DNA of 52,782 nucleotides from positions 1 to 52,782 of the forward strand of contig DBYO01000030.1 of assembly GCA_002310235.1 (NCBI GenBank), read 5' to 3'. The stretch comes from Bacteroidales bacterium UBA1184. GTDB taxonomy: Bacteria > Bacteroidota > Bacteroidia > Bacteroidales > ML635J-15. The first letter of the stretch is position 1, and each line of letters starts with the position of its first letter. Positions 7,921 to 17,034 of this stretch are shown here, one piece after another. The notes under the pieces were generated by a model. It made no database searches and had not been told where the DNA came from. It saw only the letters and a program-made list of their open reading frames with translations. The position numbers and the translations under genes were made by a program.

Positions 7921-9072
7921 TTATCTAGCGATTGTCAGCTTTTGTGCGCGACCGTTAGCGACAACGAAATATAGTCCGTTAGGCATGTCGGAAATGTCGA
8001 TTGATGTAGTACTTTCGTTTGTGCTTATGCGTTTGATTTCTTTTCCTGTAGCATTGAAAATTGCAAGTTCTGTATTGCCGTCAGTTGTAACGTTTACAAT
8101 GTTTGCGGCAGGGTTAGGGTAGATGCTGAATTTTTCGGCCATATTTGTTTCGATGCCGCTTTCTCCATTTATTTTTCCTGTGAAGAACTTGTAAATCTCG
8201 GTGTTGTAGTCGATGTCGTTCGAAGAACCGTTGTACCAGTCGTGAGTGCCGTTGTTTACCTTAATGAAGACAGTTCTTTTGCCAGTATTTTCATTCTTGT
8301 AGGAGTATTGTTCGAATGTTAAGCCGTCGTTTTTGGTGTCCTCAAAATTGTATACTAATGGTTCAGCACCGCATTCGTTGTAGTTGCGCCACAGATTAAC
8401 AGTTTCTTCTGCACCGGTTCCCACGTGTAGTGTTATTTCTTGATTCATGTAGCTGAATGAAAAGCTGGCATCGGCGTATGATATAGTTTCGTCGGCGGTG
8501 CCGTGTATGTGCATGGTGTTTATGTTTCCAGTAGGTTCAAATGCTTGGTAATGGCCTATTGTTCCGCTTACAGATGCTATTGCCTTGATTCTGTCAGCAT
8601 GTTTGATTGCCATCTTGTTGCTCATGAATCCGCCCATCGAGAAGCCAGCCACAAAAACGCTGTCGGTATCGACATTGTAATTGGTGATGAGGGTGTCGAG
8701 GATAGCAAGAATGAATCCTTCATCGTTGACGTTAGAATTTAGATTAACACTTAGGGATTCGTCGCCAACTCCAGCTGCCCATGCTGCCCCTAGGTTAATG
8801 CTATATACGTTAGCATTGGTTGCTTCGGGTGTGATTATAATCCATTTGGGAGCAACATTCTCGAAGTGTAAGCCTGAAGAGAAGTCGGCGCAGGTGCCGC
8901 CTAGTCCGTGAAGAAGGAAAACAACCGGCATGCTTCCGTCGGGTGAACTTGTCGGAATGTATTCCATATACTTTCTCGAAGTGCCTTCGAAATTCATTGT
9001 GCGAGCCACATGTTGTGCGCTCAAGGCTAATGCCATTGTAGTCAGTGCTACGATTGTAAAGATTCTTTTCAT
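7921..9072 (-). CDS. secreted esterase (PHB-depolymerase / feruloyl-esterase-like) with T9SS sorting domain
   Basis: 383-residue alpha/beta-hydrolase. Signal peptide at 1-19 (cleavage after ALSA). Oxyanion-region LLHGLGG (54-60) and nucleophile elbow GFSMGG (143-148, Ser145) are clear; a later NNGTHDWY supplies the probable catalytic His. The arrangement is that of the LpqC / esterase-PHB family, which cleaves polyesters or ferulate esters outside the cell. The C-terminal part from about 305 has FSIYPNPAANIVNV and ends with ISDMPNGLYFVV...QKLTIAR, a typical Por_Secre_tail, so export through type IX secretion is expected. The true substrate is unknown. Single gene with its own terminator. Confidence 0.9.
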   Translation of the reverse strand: MKRIFTIVALTTMALALSAQHVARTMNFEGTSRKYMEYIPTSSPDGSMPVVFLLHGLGGTCADFSSGLHFENVAPKWIIITPEATNANVYSINLGAAWAAGVGDESLSVNLNSNVNDEGFILAILDTLITNYNVDTDSVFVAGFSMGGFMSNKMAIKHADRIKAIASVSGTIGHYQAFEPTGNINTMHIHGTADETISYADASFSFSYMNQEITLHVGTGAEETVNLWRNYNECGAEPLVYNFEDTKNDGLTFEQYSYKNENTGKRTVFIKVNNGTHDWYNGSSNDIDYNTEIYKFFTGKINGESGIETNMAEKFSIYPNPAANIVNVTTDGNTELAIFNATGKEIKRISTNESTTSIDISDMPNGLYFVVANGRAQKLTIAR

Positions 9073-9122
9073 TGTATTAGGTTGTTTTAATTTTTAATAT
9101 TTCTGATTTATATGTTTCTTCT

Positions 9123-9147
9123 TGTTGTGTCGTGGCGCGCCGCGACT
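9123..9147. repeat. dispersed GC-rich palindromic repeat
   Basis: gtcgtggcgcgccgcgac at 9129-9146 is palindromic apart from one G-T pair and, with its flank ttgtgt, differs at only three positions from 1494-1518. It sits in the spacer upstream of the esterase gene. Probably a REP-like element. Confidence 0.6.
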
Positions 9148-9206
9148 ATACAATTTTGAATGAGCTAAAAGGTTTAAAGCCATTTTAGCATTTTATCTAA
9201 ATTTCA

Positions 9207-12206
9207 TTATCCATTGTTCTTATTGCATATTTTGTTGTATGGGCAGTACCTGCAGTTCTGTACATTTTCTGTCTGCTTGAAATTTTTATCCTTGTTCAGC
9301 AATTCACTCAAAATGCTTTGCAAATTGGAGTTAATGTCTTCGCTTAAAGGTATTTCTGCTCCGTTGATGAAAACATTTGTGTCCTGATATGTTTCTATGT
9401 TGCTTTTTTTGCCATCCTGATTCTTGTATTTTAATTTGTAGTCGTCAAGTTTTGTCACGCTTATAATGCATGGTTGAACTTTGTATTCTGGCTTTAGCTG
9501 CGACATTATTAACGAATATATTAGTACTTGTGCCGCTTCTTTGGATTTAAATTCCTTGGGAGTCCAGAAATTTTCGGTATATGTCTTTTTCGTGTCGTCT
9601 ATGTTGCTTGTCTTATAGTCGATTACACGCATAATACCATCCTTAAGGTCAATGCGGTCGATTTTGCCTTTAAGAAGTACATTTTTACCGTCAACTTCAT
9701 ATTTCGTAGTATAATTGTACTTGTCGCTGTTGTTTTCGGCATGAATTTTTTCGTTTTCCAGATCGATAATCTGGAATGGTGCGTAATCCTCGTCGTTTTG
9801 TACAATTTTCTTCAAATATGCTTTGAGAGGCTTTATCGTTATGTTCGACTTTGCTTCGTTAAACTGGATCTCTTCGCTTTTGTTTACGTTAAACACCTTG
9901 CATACGGCAAAGTCGATGGCATCTTCTATGTTGTTCTTTATTTTCGCAAAATCTTCTTTATCAATAGTTTTGCCAATGTAATTCTTGTATAAATATTGAC
10001 ATGATTCGTGAAGAAGGTTTCCAAAGTCGAGAGCTGTATTGTCGTCGTCGATGCTTGGTTCTTGTATCAGTTTTTCGATATATTCGAAATAGAATTGAAC
10101 TGGGCAGGTAAGATAAGTGTTTATCAGTTTTGGGTAGGCTCCGTTTCTTACTTCTTTTTCCTGACCATTGTTATTGCAGCCAAGTAAATCGTGGATTCTA
10201 TTTATTGTGTTTTCTGTCTTTGCAATTTCTATTGCCGGAGTTTGTGATGGGCGAACCTCGTAACTTTTGGTTGTGTTGTGTTTCGAAGTTTTTTCGAGTA
10301 TCTCAATTGGGTTGAGCTCGTATTCCATCTGGGTTATGAACCTTGACTTTTCGGCGTGTGAAATCTTGCCTTCGGTGCAATATAGCATGCGTACGCTCTG
10401 GCATCTCTGCAGAAGTCTGTAAAAATAGTAGGCAAATATGCTATTTTGGAATTCTATTGAAGGCATAGAGAAGGCTTTGCGCAGATTGTATGGAATCATG
10501 CTGTCTTTGTAGTTGGATTTCGGGAAGGTGTCCTCGTTCATCGACAGCATTATTATGTTGTCGAAGTCGAGGCTTCGTGTTTCCATGAAACCGAGAATTT
10601 GCATCTTGTCGTCCGATTTTCCTTCGAAGGCCATGTTGCTTTGCTTTATCATGCTTGTCATCAGCTTGTAGTACATGTGGTCTCCTTCGAATACTATGTC
10701 ATCTCCCAGCGCATTCTGGAATGAGGTGAAGAGCGTTATTATTTTGTGCATGAAGTCGGACTCGGTTTCATATCCTTCGTTACAAAGAACATTCTCGTAA
10801 ACGAAATTGCATACCGATATTATGTACTTCGGAAATGATTTTTTCATTTCCTCAACATCGAACATTACCTTGAGCATGTCATTTGAGGCTACTTGTTCGC
10901 TTATTGATTCAGCGTCAACGTAGTCTATTTTGCTTTTCATGATTATGTCGATGATGTCGTTTGTGAGTTCGGATGAGACGTATGTTCTGGAGAAACTATG
11001 CTTTGTTGCCGAGAGAATGTCTTTTCGGTTGAGGTAGGTCTTGCTATCCTGTGTTTTGCCAGACGACCTGTGCATTGCCAGTTTCATTATTATTTGCACA
11101 AAACTTGCCGATGCCGTGTAGCTAAGAGGGTAGCCCATCGTAATATTGTACGACAGCGAAATTTTTGCTCCCATTTTGTTTTCTATTTCTTCGGGGAGCG
11201 AATACACGAGTGGCACAAGTAGTTTCTCGTCACCTAGAATTATTGCAGTTTTACCGTCAATGTTTTCGTATTCCTTAAGTATATCGGGGATTAATTTGGT
11301 TTGTGCTACCGACGAAGGTACTTCTATGATCTGTATGTCTTTTTTGTATATGTCTTTTATTGTGTCCGAAAGCTCGAATCCATGAGGCAGCGGGAATTCA
11401 TTGAGGTCGTTGCGAAGAAAAAGACCTGCTTCCTGACTTTTGTTGTCGGTGTAGTATTTGTCGGCATCCCAGAAAAAAAGGCATTTGCCGTTTTTGTCGT
11501 TCGTTATTTTGCGTATGTGACGGAACAGACTTTTTTCGCATTTGTTGAGTGCGCTGAAGCCTACAAATGCATAGTTTTCTGAATCGAAAGAAGTAAGAAA
11601 CATTCTGTTTTCCACAAAGTCGCGGTATATCATGCCTTGGTAACCTACACCTTTTTTGCGGAGTTCGGAAGTGAAGTCATTGTATATGTCGGGCATTTTT
11701 TGCCATAATTCTAGGCTTTTTATTTTCTTGTCGATAACCGAAGTGCTGGATATGTTTTGCCAGAACGACTGGAGAATTTCGATAAGTTCGTCTTCGAAGT
11801 CGGCAAATCTTATGTCTATTTCCTTGGCATCGGCAATGTTGCAGAATAGTTTTTCCGGATTTACAAGATATTTGTCAATGTCGTCGAAGTCGCTTAACAG
11901 AACCTCGCCAAAATTGTAGAAATTGTCGAAGCTCGTCTCTTTTTCTTCTTCGATGTGTTTTGTGAAGACTTTGTAAAGTATGTAGGTCATTACAACGTTT
12001 TCGACCTCATGGAGTTTGGTGTTTCTTGCAAATATTTCCTTAATAGGTGTAATCTTTGGCGCCCAGCATACTTTAGTGGCGTTTCTCTTCAGCGATGATA
12101 GCAGTGCGGACCGGGTTCTGTTGTTGGGAACGATAATTTCAACTTCCTGTAGGTCGTCGAAACTGTCTGTTAGGTATTTCTGTACCGAATCAATGAAGCT
12201 GGTCAT
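9207..12206 (-). CDS. AddB-like PD-(D/E)XK nuclease with 4Fe-4S cysteines
   Basis: Large (999 residues) cytoplasmic DNA-repair-type protein. The N-terminal two thirds look like an inactivated helicase-like region (IIVPNNRTRSALLSSL near 24-39; no Walker A GKT seen). The C-terminal nuclease domain has H733, GKID with D850, and VIDYK (861-865), the RecB-family catalytic set. Cys701 (CPVQFYFEY) together with C985-x2-C988-x5-C994 reproduces the AddB-type iron-sulfur staple around the nuclease. In Bacteroidota such proteins act with an AddA/UvrD-like helicase-nuclease in double-strand break processing; no such partner lies in this window. Its ATG overlaps the aroC stop by one base (TAATG), so translation is probably coupled. 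Confidence 0.85.
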   Translation of the reverse strand: MTSFIDSVQKYLTDSFDDLQEVEIIVPNNRTRSALLSSLKRNATKVCWAPKITPIKEIFARNTKLHEVENVVMTYILYKVFTKHIEEEKETSFDNFYNFGEVLLSDFDDIDKYLVNPEKLFCNIADAKEIDIRFADFEDELIEILQSFWQNISSTSVIDKKIKSLELWQKMPDIYNDFTSELRKKGVGYQGMIYRDFVENRMFLTSFDSENYAFVGFSALNKCEKSLFRHIRKITNDKNGKCLFFWDADKYYTDNKSQEAGLFLRNDLNEFPLPHGFELSDTIKDIYKKDIQIIEVPSSVAQTKLIPDILKEYENIDGKTAIILGDEKLLVPLVYSLPEEIENKMGAKISLSYNITMGYPLSYTASASFVQIIMKLAMHRSSGKTQDSKTYLNRKDILSATKHSFSRTYVSSELTNDIIDIIMKSKIDYVDAESISEQVASNDMLKVMFDVEEMKKSFPKYIISVCNFVYENVLCNEGYETESDFMHKIITLFTSFQNALGDDIVFEGDHMYYKLMTSMIKQSNMAFEGKSDDKMQILGFMETRSLDFDNIIMLSMNEDTFPKSNYKDSMIPYNLRKAFSMPSIEFQNSIFAYYFYRLLQRCQSVRMLYCTEGKISHAEKSRFITQMEYELNPIEILEKTSKHNTTKSYEVRPSQTPAIEIAKTENTINRIHDLLGCNNNGQEKEVRNGAYPKLINTYLTCPVQFYFEYIEKLIQEPSIDDDNTALDFGNLLHESCQYLYKNYIGKTIDKEDFAKIKNNIEDAIDFAVCKVFNVNKSEEIQFNEAKSNITIKPLKAYLKKIVQNDEDYAPFQIIDLENEKIHAENNSDKYNYTTKYEVDGKNVLLKGKIDRIDLKDGIMRVIDYKTSNIDDTKKTYTENFWTPKEFKSKEAAQVLIYSLIMSQLKPEYKVQPCIISVTKLDDYKLKYKNQDGKKSNIETYQDTNVFINGAEIPLSEDINSNLQSILSELLNKDKNFKQTENVQNCRYCPYNKICNKNNG

Positions 12207-13168
12207 TATTTCGCTATTTTTGAGATTAGTATGAGATCTGCAATCACTATTGCCGCAAGTGCTTCAACAATTACGGGAGAGCGCAAGGCGTAACAAGCAT
12301 CGTGGCGGCCGTGAATTTCTATATTTTCGACCTGCATGGTGTTGAAGTTGAATGTCTTTTGCTCCTTTGAGATGCTGGGAGTTGGGTGGAAGTATGTGCG
12401 GAAGACGATTTCGTTTCCGTTTGAGATGCCACCATTGATTCCTCCGCAGTTATTTGTCGCGGTTTGTCCGTCTGACGAAACTATGCAGTCATTGTATTCC
12501 GAACCGAGCATCGATGCCGATGCTATGCCGTTGCCGAACTCGATAGCTTTTACGCCGGGAATTGAAAATATTGCGTGTGAAATCAATGATTCTAGACTAT
12601 TGAAAAAAGGTTCGCCGATTCCAGCCTCTAGGTTTCTGATTATGCATTCTACAATTCCGCCTGCAGAGTCGCCTGTGGCAATAGCCTTGTCGACATTTGC
12701 CATGCATTCGGGTTGTATGTGGGCGGAGAATTCTATCGACGGGATAATTTTTTTTGCAATGCAGCCTGCTGCAACCAGCGGCAATGTCATTCTGCCAGAG
12801 AACTGTCCGCCACCGAGAGGATTGTTGTATCCGTTGTACTTTCTGTAGGCTGCGTAGTCGGCGTGTCCGGGACGGAAGAATCCGTCGAATTGGTAGTCTT
12901 CGTCGCGGAAGTTCTCGTTGCGGAAGGCTATCATAATAGGGGCTCCGGTGGTGTGACCGCGGTATATGCCGCTTCTGATTTCGGGAGTGTCGTTTTCTGT
13001 GCGGCTGCTGCTTGCGTATCCACCGGTCTTTCGGCGTTCGATGTCGGGGAGTAGGTCATTTTCTGACAAAGGTATTCCAGCGGGGCATCCGTCGATTACT
13101 ATGCCTATTTCCTTGCCGTGTGATTCGCCATATAGCGTTATCTTGAAAATGTTCCCGAAAGTGTTCAT
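12206..13168 (-). CDS. aroC: chorismate synthase, short form
   Basis: Catalyses loss of phosphate from EPSP to give chorismate, the last step of the shikimate pathway, using reduced FMN. Family signatures: GESHG (14-18), FRPGHADYAAYRKY near 98-111, GGGQFSGR and GRHDACYALR near the C-terminus. At 320 residues it is shorter than the common 350-360. The region usually reading RRRPGQS is RRKTGGYASS here, and the acidic C-terminal extension is missing. The glycine-rich segment GGGQFSGR resembles the variant seen in some clostridial and Bacteroidales enzymes, so it is taken as functional. Transcribed from a strong-looking promoter and coupled to the AddB-like gene. Confidence 0.93.
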   Translation of the reverse strand: MNTFGNIFKITLYGESHGKEIGIVIDGCPAGIPLSENDLLPDIERRKTGGYASSSRTENDTPEIRSGIYRGHTTGAPIMIAFRNENFRDEDYQFDGFFRPGHADYAAYRKYNGYNNPLGGGQFSGRMTLPLVAAGCIAKKIIPSIEFSAHIQPECMANVDKAIATGDSAGGIVECIIRNLEAGIGEPFFNSLESLISHAIFSIPGVKAIEFGNGIASASMLGSEYNDCIVSSDGQTATNNCGGINGGISNGNEIVFRTYFHPTPSISKEQKTFNFNTMQVENIEIHGRHDACYALRSPVIVEALAAIVIADLILISKIAK

Positions 13169-13188
13169 GCGATGTTATTTTGAGAAAA

Positions 13189-13219
13189 CAAAGGTAAGGT
13201 ATATTGTCGTAATTTCAAA
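13189..13219 (-). promoter_or_regulatory. predicted promoter of aroC
   Basis: On the minus strand TTTG (plus CAAA 13216-13219), exactly 19 bases, then TACCTTTG (plus 13189-13196), a full match to the Bacteroidetes consensus, 20 bases before the aroC ATG. Confidence 0.7.
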
Positions 13220-13328
13220 ACGAAAGAAATATGGATTGCAAAAAAATCTATAATCGTAAATCGACAAACCAAAATTATATTATATTTGCATTTGATTGCG
13301 AGTTTGTCTAAGCAAAACATTATTGGAT

Positions 13329-14216
13329 ATGAAAAAAGTTACTTTTTTATTATTTGTAATTATTTCTGTAGCAGGAATGATTGCGATTAGTGGTTGTAAG
13401 AAAAAGGAAACCTACATGGTGTACTTCAATTCAAATGGTGGATCAGGAATTATGGAACCACAAGCGTTTACGGAAGGAGAGGAACAGGCTCTGTCCAAAA
13501 ACAAGTTCACGCGAGATGGTTTTGTGTTTAATGGATGGTTGGGTAACGGTAGCATATATAGTGACGGACAAGTAATTTCCATCTCATCTGATGTTACATT
13601 GTGTGCAATGTGGATGAGTAATGGTTCGTCAGGAGCCAATCCATCTGGAACAACTGGTACTGAAAATGGACATGCCTGGGTCGACCTTGGTCTGCCTTCT
13701 GGTACAAAGTGGGCAACTTGTAACATAGGTGCAACCACTCCCGAAGCTTACGGCGACTACTTTTCGTGGGGAGAAACAACTACTAAGAATGATTATAGCA
13801 ATAGCACATATACATTTTCTGGTTATCCGTCTACACTTCCGGCAAGTGCCGATGCTGCTACAGCTAATTGGGGCGCAGGTTGGAGAATGCCTACTTACGA
13901 TGAAATGAACGAACTCAATGAAAATTGTACCGTAACATGGACAACCCAGAACAGCATAAACGGATGCTTGTTCACTGGACCAAACGGCAAATCAATTTTC
14001 CTGCCTGCTGCTGGATACCGTTATAGTGACGGTGGCGATGAAGAAAATGATGATTTAGGTACCGAAGGCGATTATTGGACGAGTTCGCTGCGTACGGACT
14101 TGGACAACCCCGAGGGGTGGTCTCTCTGGTTTTATAATGGCAATTCTCAAATGTGGTCCACTTTCCGTAATTTTGGTTTGACTGTTCGTCCTGTCTGTGC
14201 ATCTGCCCAGAACTAA
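13329..14216 (+). CDS. lipoprotein with InlB-type repeat and FISUMP domain
   Basis: 295-residue predicted lipoprotein. The signal sequence ends in the lipobox IAISGC with Cys23, then KKKE. Residues about 28-90 form one Listeria-Bacteroides (InlB B-type, Flg_new) repeat: VYFNSNGGSG ... FVFNGWLGNG ... VTLCAMW. After an S/G/T linker, residues about 110-295 form a FISUMP / DUF1566-like domain: WVDLGLPSGTKWATCNIGA, YFSWGETT, WGAGWRMPTYDEMNEL, DYWTSSL and the end LTVRPVCA. Such proteins are common surface lipoproteins of Bacteroidota without known activity. The frame is open to 13296 upstream, but the ATG at 13329 starts the lipoprotein signal. A TATATTTG box stands at 13281-13288. Confidence 0.88.
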   Translation: MKKVTFLLFVIISVAGMIAISGCKKKETYMVYFNSNGGSGIMEPQAFTEGEEQALSKNKFTRDGFVFNGWLGNGSIYSDGQVISISSDVTLCAMWMSNGSSGANPSGTTGTENGHAWVDLGLPSGTKWATCNIGATTPEAYGDYFSWGETTTKNDYSNSTYTFSGYPSTLPASADAATANWGAGWRMPTYDEMNELNENCTVTWTTQNSINGCLFTGPNGKSIFLPAAGYRYSDGGDEENDDLGTEGDYWTSSLRTDLDNPEGWSLWFYNGNSQMWSTFRNFGLTVRPVCASAQN

Positions 14217-14248
14217 TAATGATTTACAATTTTTAGAATTATAATTTG

Positions 14249-14286
14249 TAGCGGTGCAATGCTTTGCGCCGCTATTATTTTTTTCC
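14249..14286 (+). terminator. rho-independent terminator after the FISUMP lipoprotein gene
   Basis: Stem tagcggtgca / tgcgccgcta (14249-14258 with 14265-14274, one G-T pair), loop atgctt, followed by ttattttttttcc. Confidence 0.8.
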
Positions 14287-14328
14287 TAAAAAAATCTAAA
14301 ATGGTAAAACCTCAATCCTAAATTACAT

Positions 14329-14336
14329 TATCTTTG
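14329..14336 (+). promoter_or_regulatory. predicted -7 box of sppA
   Basis: TATCTTTG at 14329-14336, 29 bases before the ATG at 14366. No clear -33 TTTG at the right spacing. Confidence 0.45.
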
Positions 14337-14365
14337 CGGTATCGTTTAATAAAAATTTGATTTAT

Positions 14366-16156
14366 ATGAATAAATTTTGGAAAGTAATGTTGGCTGTAGT
14401 CGTGGGCGTTCTCATTGTCCATGTACTGTACTTCCTATTGTTTATGATGATCGGACTGTCGTCGATTAGTGGTGGTTCTACATCGGATGTTTCGGTAAAG
14501 GATAATTCTGTATTGAGGATTTCCCTTACGGCAGATATGCCCGACAAGGTTACCGATGGCATGGACTTCGATTTCATGTCGATGACTACGATAAAGAGGC
14601 TTGGTCTTAACGATGCTCTTAAGTCAATCGAAAAGGCAAAGACCGACGATCGTATCAAGGGTATCTATCTGGATATGGATGGCGCTTCGGCTGGTACAGC
14701 AACCATCGAGGAACTTCGCAACAAGCTCATCGAGTTCAAGGAAAGCGGAAAGTTCATAATAAGCTATGCTACTGCATATTCGCAGTTCGGCTACTACTTG
14801 GCATCGGTTGCCGACGAGATTTATGTCAACCCGCAGGGCGGAATGTCGTGGCAGGGTATGTGCTCGCAGATAATGTTTTACAAGAATGTACTCGAGAAAC
14901 TCGGCGTCGAGATGCAGGTTTTCCGTCACGGACAGTTCAAGTCGGCTGTAGAACCTTACATTTGCGACAAGATGAGTCCCGCAAACCGCAAGCAGTACAG
15001 CGTTCTCTTGAATTCTATTTGGGGAAGGGTTTGCCAGGGTATTTCCGAAGCTCGTGGTATTTCGGTCGAAGACCTCAATATGTACGCCGACAGCCTTTCG
15101 TTGCGTAAGGCTCAGGATGCCGTCGCATTGAAGTTTGCCGATGCTGTAAAATATTACGATGAGGTAATCGACGAACTCAAGGCTAAGTCGGGATTCGACG
15201 GCAAGGACAAGGATATGTTCATCGATCTTGAAAAATATGCAAAGGCAAGTGTTCCTGGTGTAAAGGAAAACAAGTCGAAGAACGAAGTCGCTGTTCTTTT
15301 TGCTGAAGGCGAAATCGTTGATGGCAACGGCGGTAAAGGTCAGATGGGTGGCGACAAGATTGCAGAGGAACTTCGCAAGATTCGTGAGAACGATGATGTT
15401 AAGGCTGTTGTTCTGCGTGTCAACTCACCTGGTGGTTCGGGACTTGCTTCGGAAGTTATGTGGCGTGAAATTCAGAAGGTTAAGCAGGCAGGAAAGCCAA
15501 TCGTGGTTTCGATGGGTAATCTCGCTGCTTCGGGCGGATACTATATTTCGTGCTCGGCCGACTATATCTATGCACAGCCTACTACTTTGACAGGTTCGAT
15601 TGGTGTTTTCGGAATGTTCCCGAACTTGCAAGGTCTTGTAACCGACAAGATTGGTGTTACAATCGATACTGTTTGCACAAATGCACATGCTGATTTTGGA
15701 ACTACTATGCGTCCAGTTACCGAAATGGAATACAACTATGTACAGCAGTCAATCGAGGACTTCTACGATACTTTCCTCACAAGGGTTTTCGACGGACGTA
15801 AGGGCAAGGGTGCCGAAGGTCATGTATTGAGCGAAAAGGCTTTGGTCGATTCGATAGGACAGGGCCGTGTATGGGCTGGTTCCGATGCAATAGCAATCGG
15901 TCTTGTTGACGAGCTTGGTAGCCTCAACGATGCAGTAAAGAAGGCTGTTGAACTTGCAAACCTTTCCGACTACAAGGTTGTTGAGTATCCGACAAAGAAG
16001 GAATGGTTCGAAGAATTGGTTGAGCAGTTTGATATTTCGACCAGAATCATGAAGAGCGAACTTGGTGAAAACTACATGTACTATCAGAACGCCAAGAGAA
16101 TTGCCGAAACAAGCGGTATTCAGGCTCGCATGGAGCACGACATTGTTATAAAGTAA
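14366..16156 (+). CDS. sppA: signal peptide peptidase SppA, 67 kDa type
   Basis: Inner-membrane serine protease with a Ser/Lys dyad that degrades cleaved signal peptides. 596 residues, the long tandem-domain form. One N-terminal membrane segment (about 5-30). The first domain provides the general base Lys192 in GQFKSAVEP; the second provides the nucleophile Ser389 in GNLAASGGYY, after the glycine-rich RVNSPGGSG. Both residues are in place, so the enzyme should be active. An ATG three codons upstream (14357) is possible, but ATG 14366 gives the usual short positively charged N-terminus. Flanked by terminators on both sides, so a single-gene unit. Confidence 0.95.
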   Translation: MNKFWKVMLAVVVGVLIVHVLYFLLFMMIGLSSISGGSTSDVSVKDNSVLRISLTADMPDKVTDGMDFDFMSMTTIKRLGLNDALKSIEKAKTDDRIKGIYLDMDGASAGTATIEELRNKLIEFKESGKFIISYATAYSQFGYYLASVADEIYVNPQGGMSWQGMCSQIMFYKNVLEKLGVEMQVFRHGQFKSAVEPYICDKMSPANRKQYSVLLNSIWGRVCQGISEARGISVEDLNMYADSLSLRKAQDAVALKFADAVKYYDEVIDELKAKSGFDGKDKDMFIDLEKYAKASVPGVKENKSKNEVAVLFAEGEIVDGNGGKGQMGGDKIAEELRKIRENDDVKAVVLRVNSPGGSGLASEVMWREIQKVKQAGKPIVVSMGNLAASGGYYISCSADYIYAQPTTLTGSIGVFGMFPNLQGLVTDKIGVTIDTVCTNAHADFGTTMRPVTEMEYNYVQQSIEDFYDTFLTRVFDGRKGKGAEGHVLSEKALVDSIGQGRVWAGSDAIAIGLVDELGSLNDAVKKAVELANLSDYKVVEYPTKKEWFEELVEQFDISTRIMKSELGENYMYYQNAKRIAETSGIQARMEHDIVIK

Positions 16157-16177
16157 ATGTTTTGTGGTTAAAATAAG

Positions 16178-16210
16178 AAATCCGCAGGCGATGAGCTTGC
16201 GGATTTTTTT
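16178..16210 (+). terminator. terminator of sppA
   Basis: aaatccgca / tgcggattt (16178-16186 with 16198-16206), extendable by one G-T and one C-G pair, followed by a run of seven T (16204-16210). Confidence 0.85.
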
Positions 16211-16290
16211 GTGTATCTGTAAACAGAAGAGGAATGAATTTTGTCACGCGTATTCTTGTTTTTGTGTATATTTGTATTTTCTGAGATTGT

Positions 16291-16995
16291 ATGGCAAACG
16301 AGTCGGTTTTGTATTATATTGGTTTTGAGGAGCCTGTCGGAGGCGAGGTGTCGACATTGGGATTGGGTGCAAATGTTGACAGTGAGTGCGAGATGTACAG
16401 GGGCATTCATGTTTATTCGTGTAAAGATGATTCTGAGTGCATGACGTTTCCGTTCTATTTCATTATGGGCAAGCACGATTATATATGGAATGCTGGTGGC
16501 GACAAGATTTTGCTTTCGGCCAGTATTGGATTTTTCGAACTTGGCGCCGAAATGCTTCCCGACAAATATTCGAAGTGGACGCCATTGATAATAATTGCCG
16601 ATGTGTCTGAAAGGCATGTTGTTAAAATATATGAGGGTAGAGGCAGGTTGTGCTGGAATGACAGTGAAACTGACATAAGGGATAAAAAAGGTTTGAAAGA
16701 GTATTCTTATGACGAGTGGCTGTCGCGATACGAAGCCCAGAAGGATAAGATTGAGCTTATGAGGGCAGATATGGAAGATTTGGGATATACGTGCATGTAT
16801 GAAGATGATGACGATTCCCTATTTGATAATCCGCACAATAATGCTACTAGAAATGATAATAAGTCACCTGCTGAAGATGGTGTAGAAAATGGTGGTCAGA
16901 AGAAATCTATATTTCTGGGAGTGCTTTTCTTTATTGTTGCGGCAGTAGCTATTGTGCTGGTAAGATGGATTAGGCATAAGATTATGTCGTTATAA
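16291..16995 (+). CDS. uncharacterised tail-anchored protein, paralogue of 35424-36116
   Basis: 234 residues of unknown function. Residues about 1-165 form a conserved globular part (MANESVLYYIGFEE, SECMTFPFYFIMGKHDYIWN, LPDKYSKW, VKIYEG, GLKEYSYDEW), followed by a low-complexity acidic and Asn-rich linker (EDDDDSLFDN...) and one C-terminal hydrophobic segment (about 210-228, FLGVLFFIVAAVAIVLV) ending in RHKIMSL. No signal peptide; the predicted topology is a cytoplasmic domain anchored by its tail. The only relative in the window is at 35424, roughly half identical by eye over the globular part. A TATATTTG box at 16267-16274 lies 16 bases before the ATG. Compared with the paralogue it has about 13 extra residues after GGEV. 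Confidence 0.85.
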   Translation: MANESVLYYIGFEEPVGGEVSTLGLGANVDSECEMYRGIHVYSCKDDSECMTFPFYFIMGKHDYIWNAGGDKILLSASIGFFELGAEMLPDKYSKWTPLIIIADVSERHVVKIYEGRGRLCWNDSETDIRDKKGLKEYSYDEWLSRYEAQKDKIELMRADMEDLGYTCMYEDDDDSLFDNPHNNATRNDNKSPAEDGVENGGQKKSIFLGVLFFIVAAVAIVLVRWIRHKIMSL

Positions 16996-17000
16996 TGCAC

Positions 17001-17029
17001 AAAAAAAGCGGTCAATTTCTTGATCGCTT
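17001..17029 (-). terminator. terminator after tRNA-Val
   Basis: Stem aagcggtcaa / ttgatcgctt (17006-17015 with 17020-17029, one wobble) followed on the minus strand by seven U (plus A-run 17001-17007). It ends the tRNA transcript and may also slow the gene at 16291 from the other side. Confidence 0.75.
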
Positions 17030-17034
17030 CTCTG

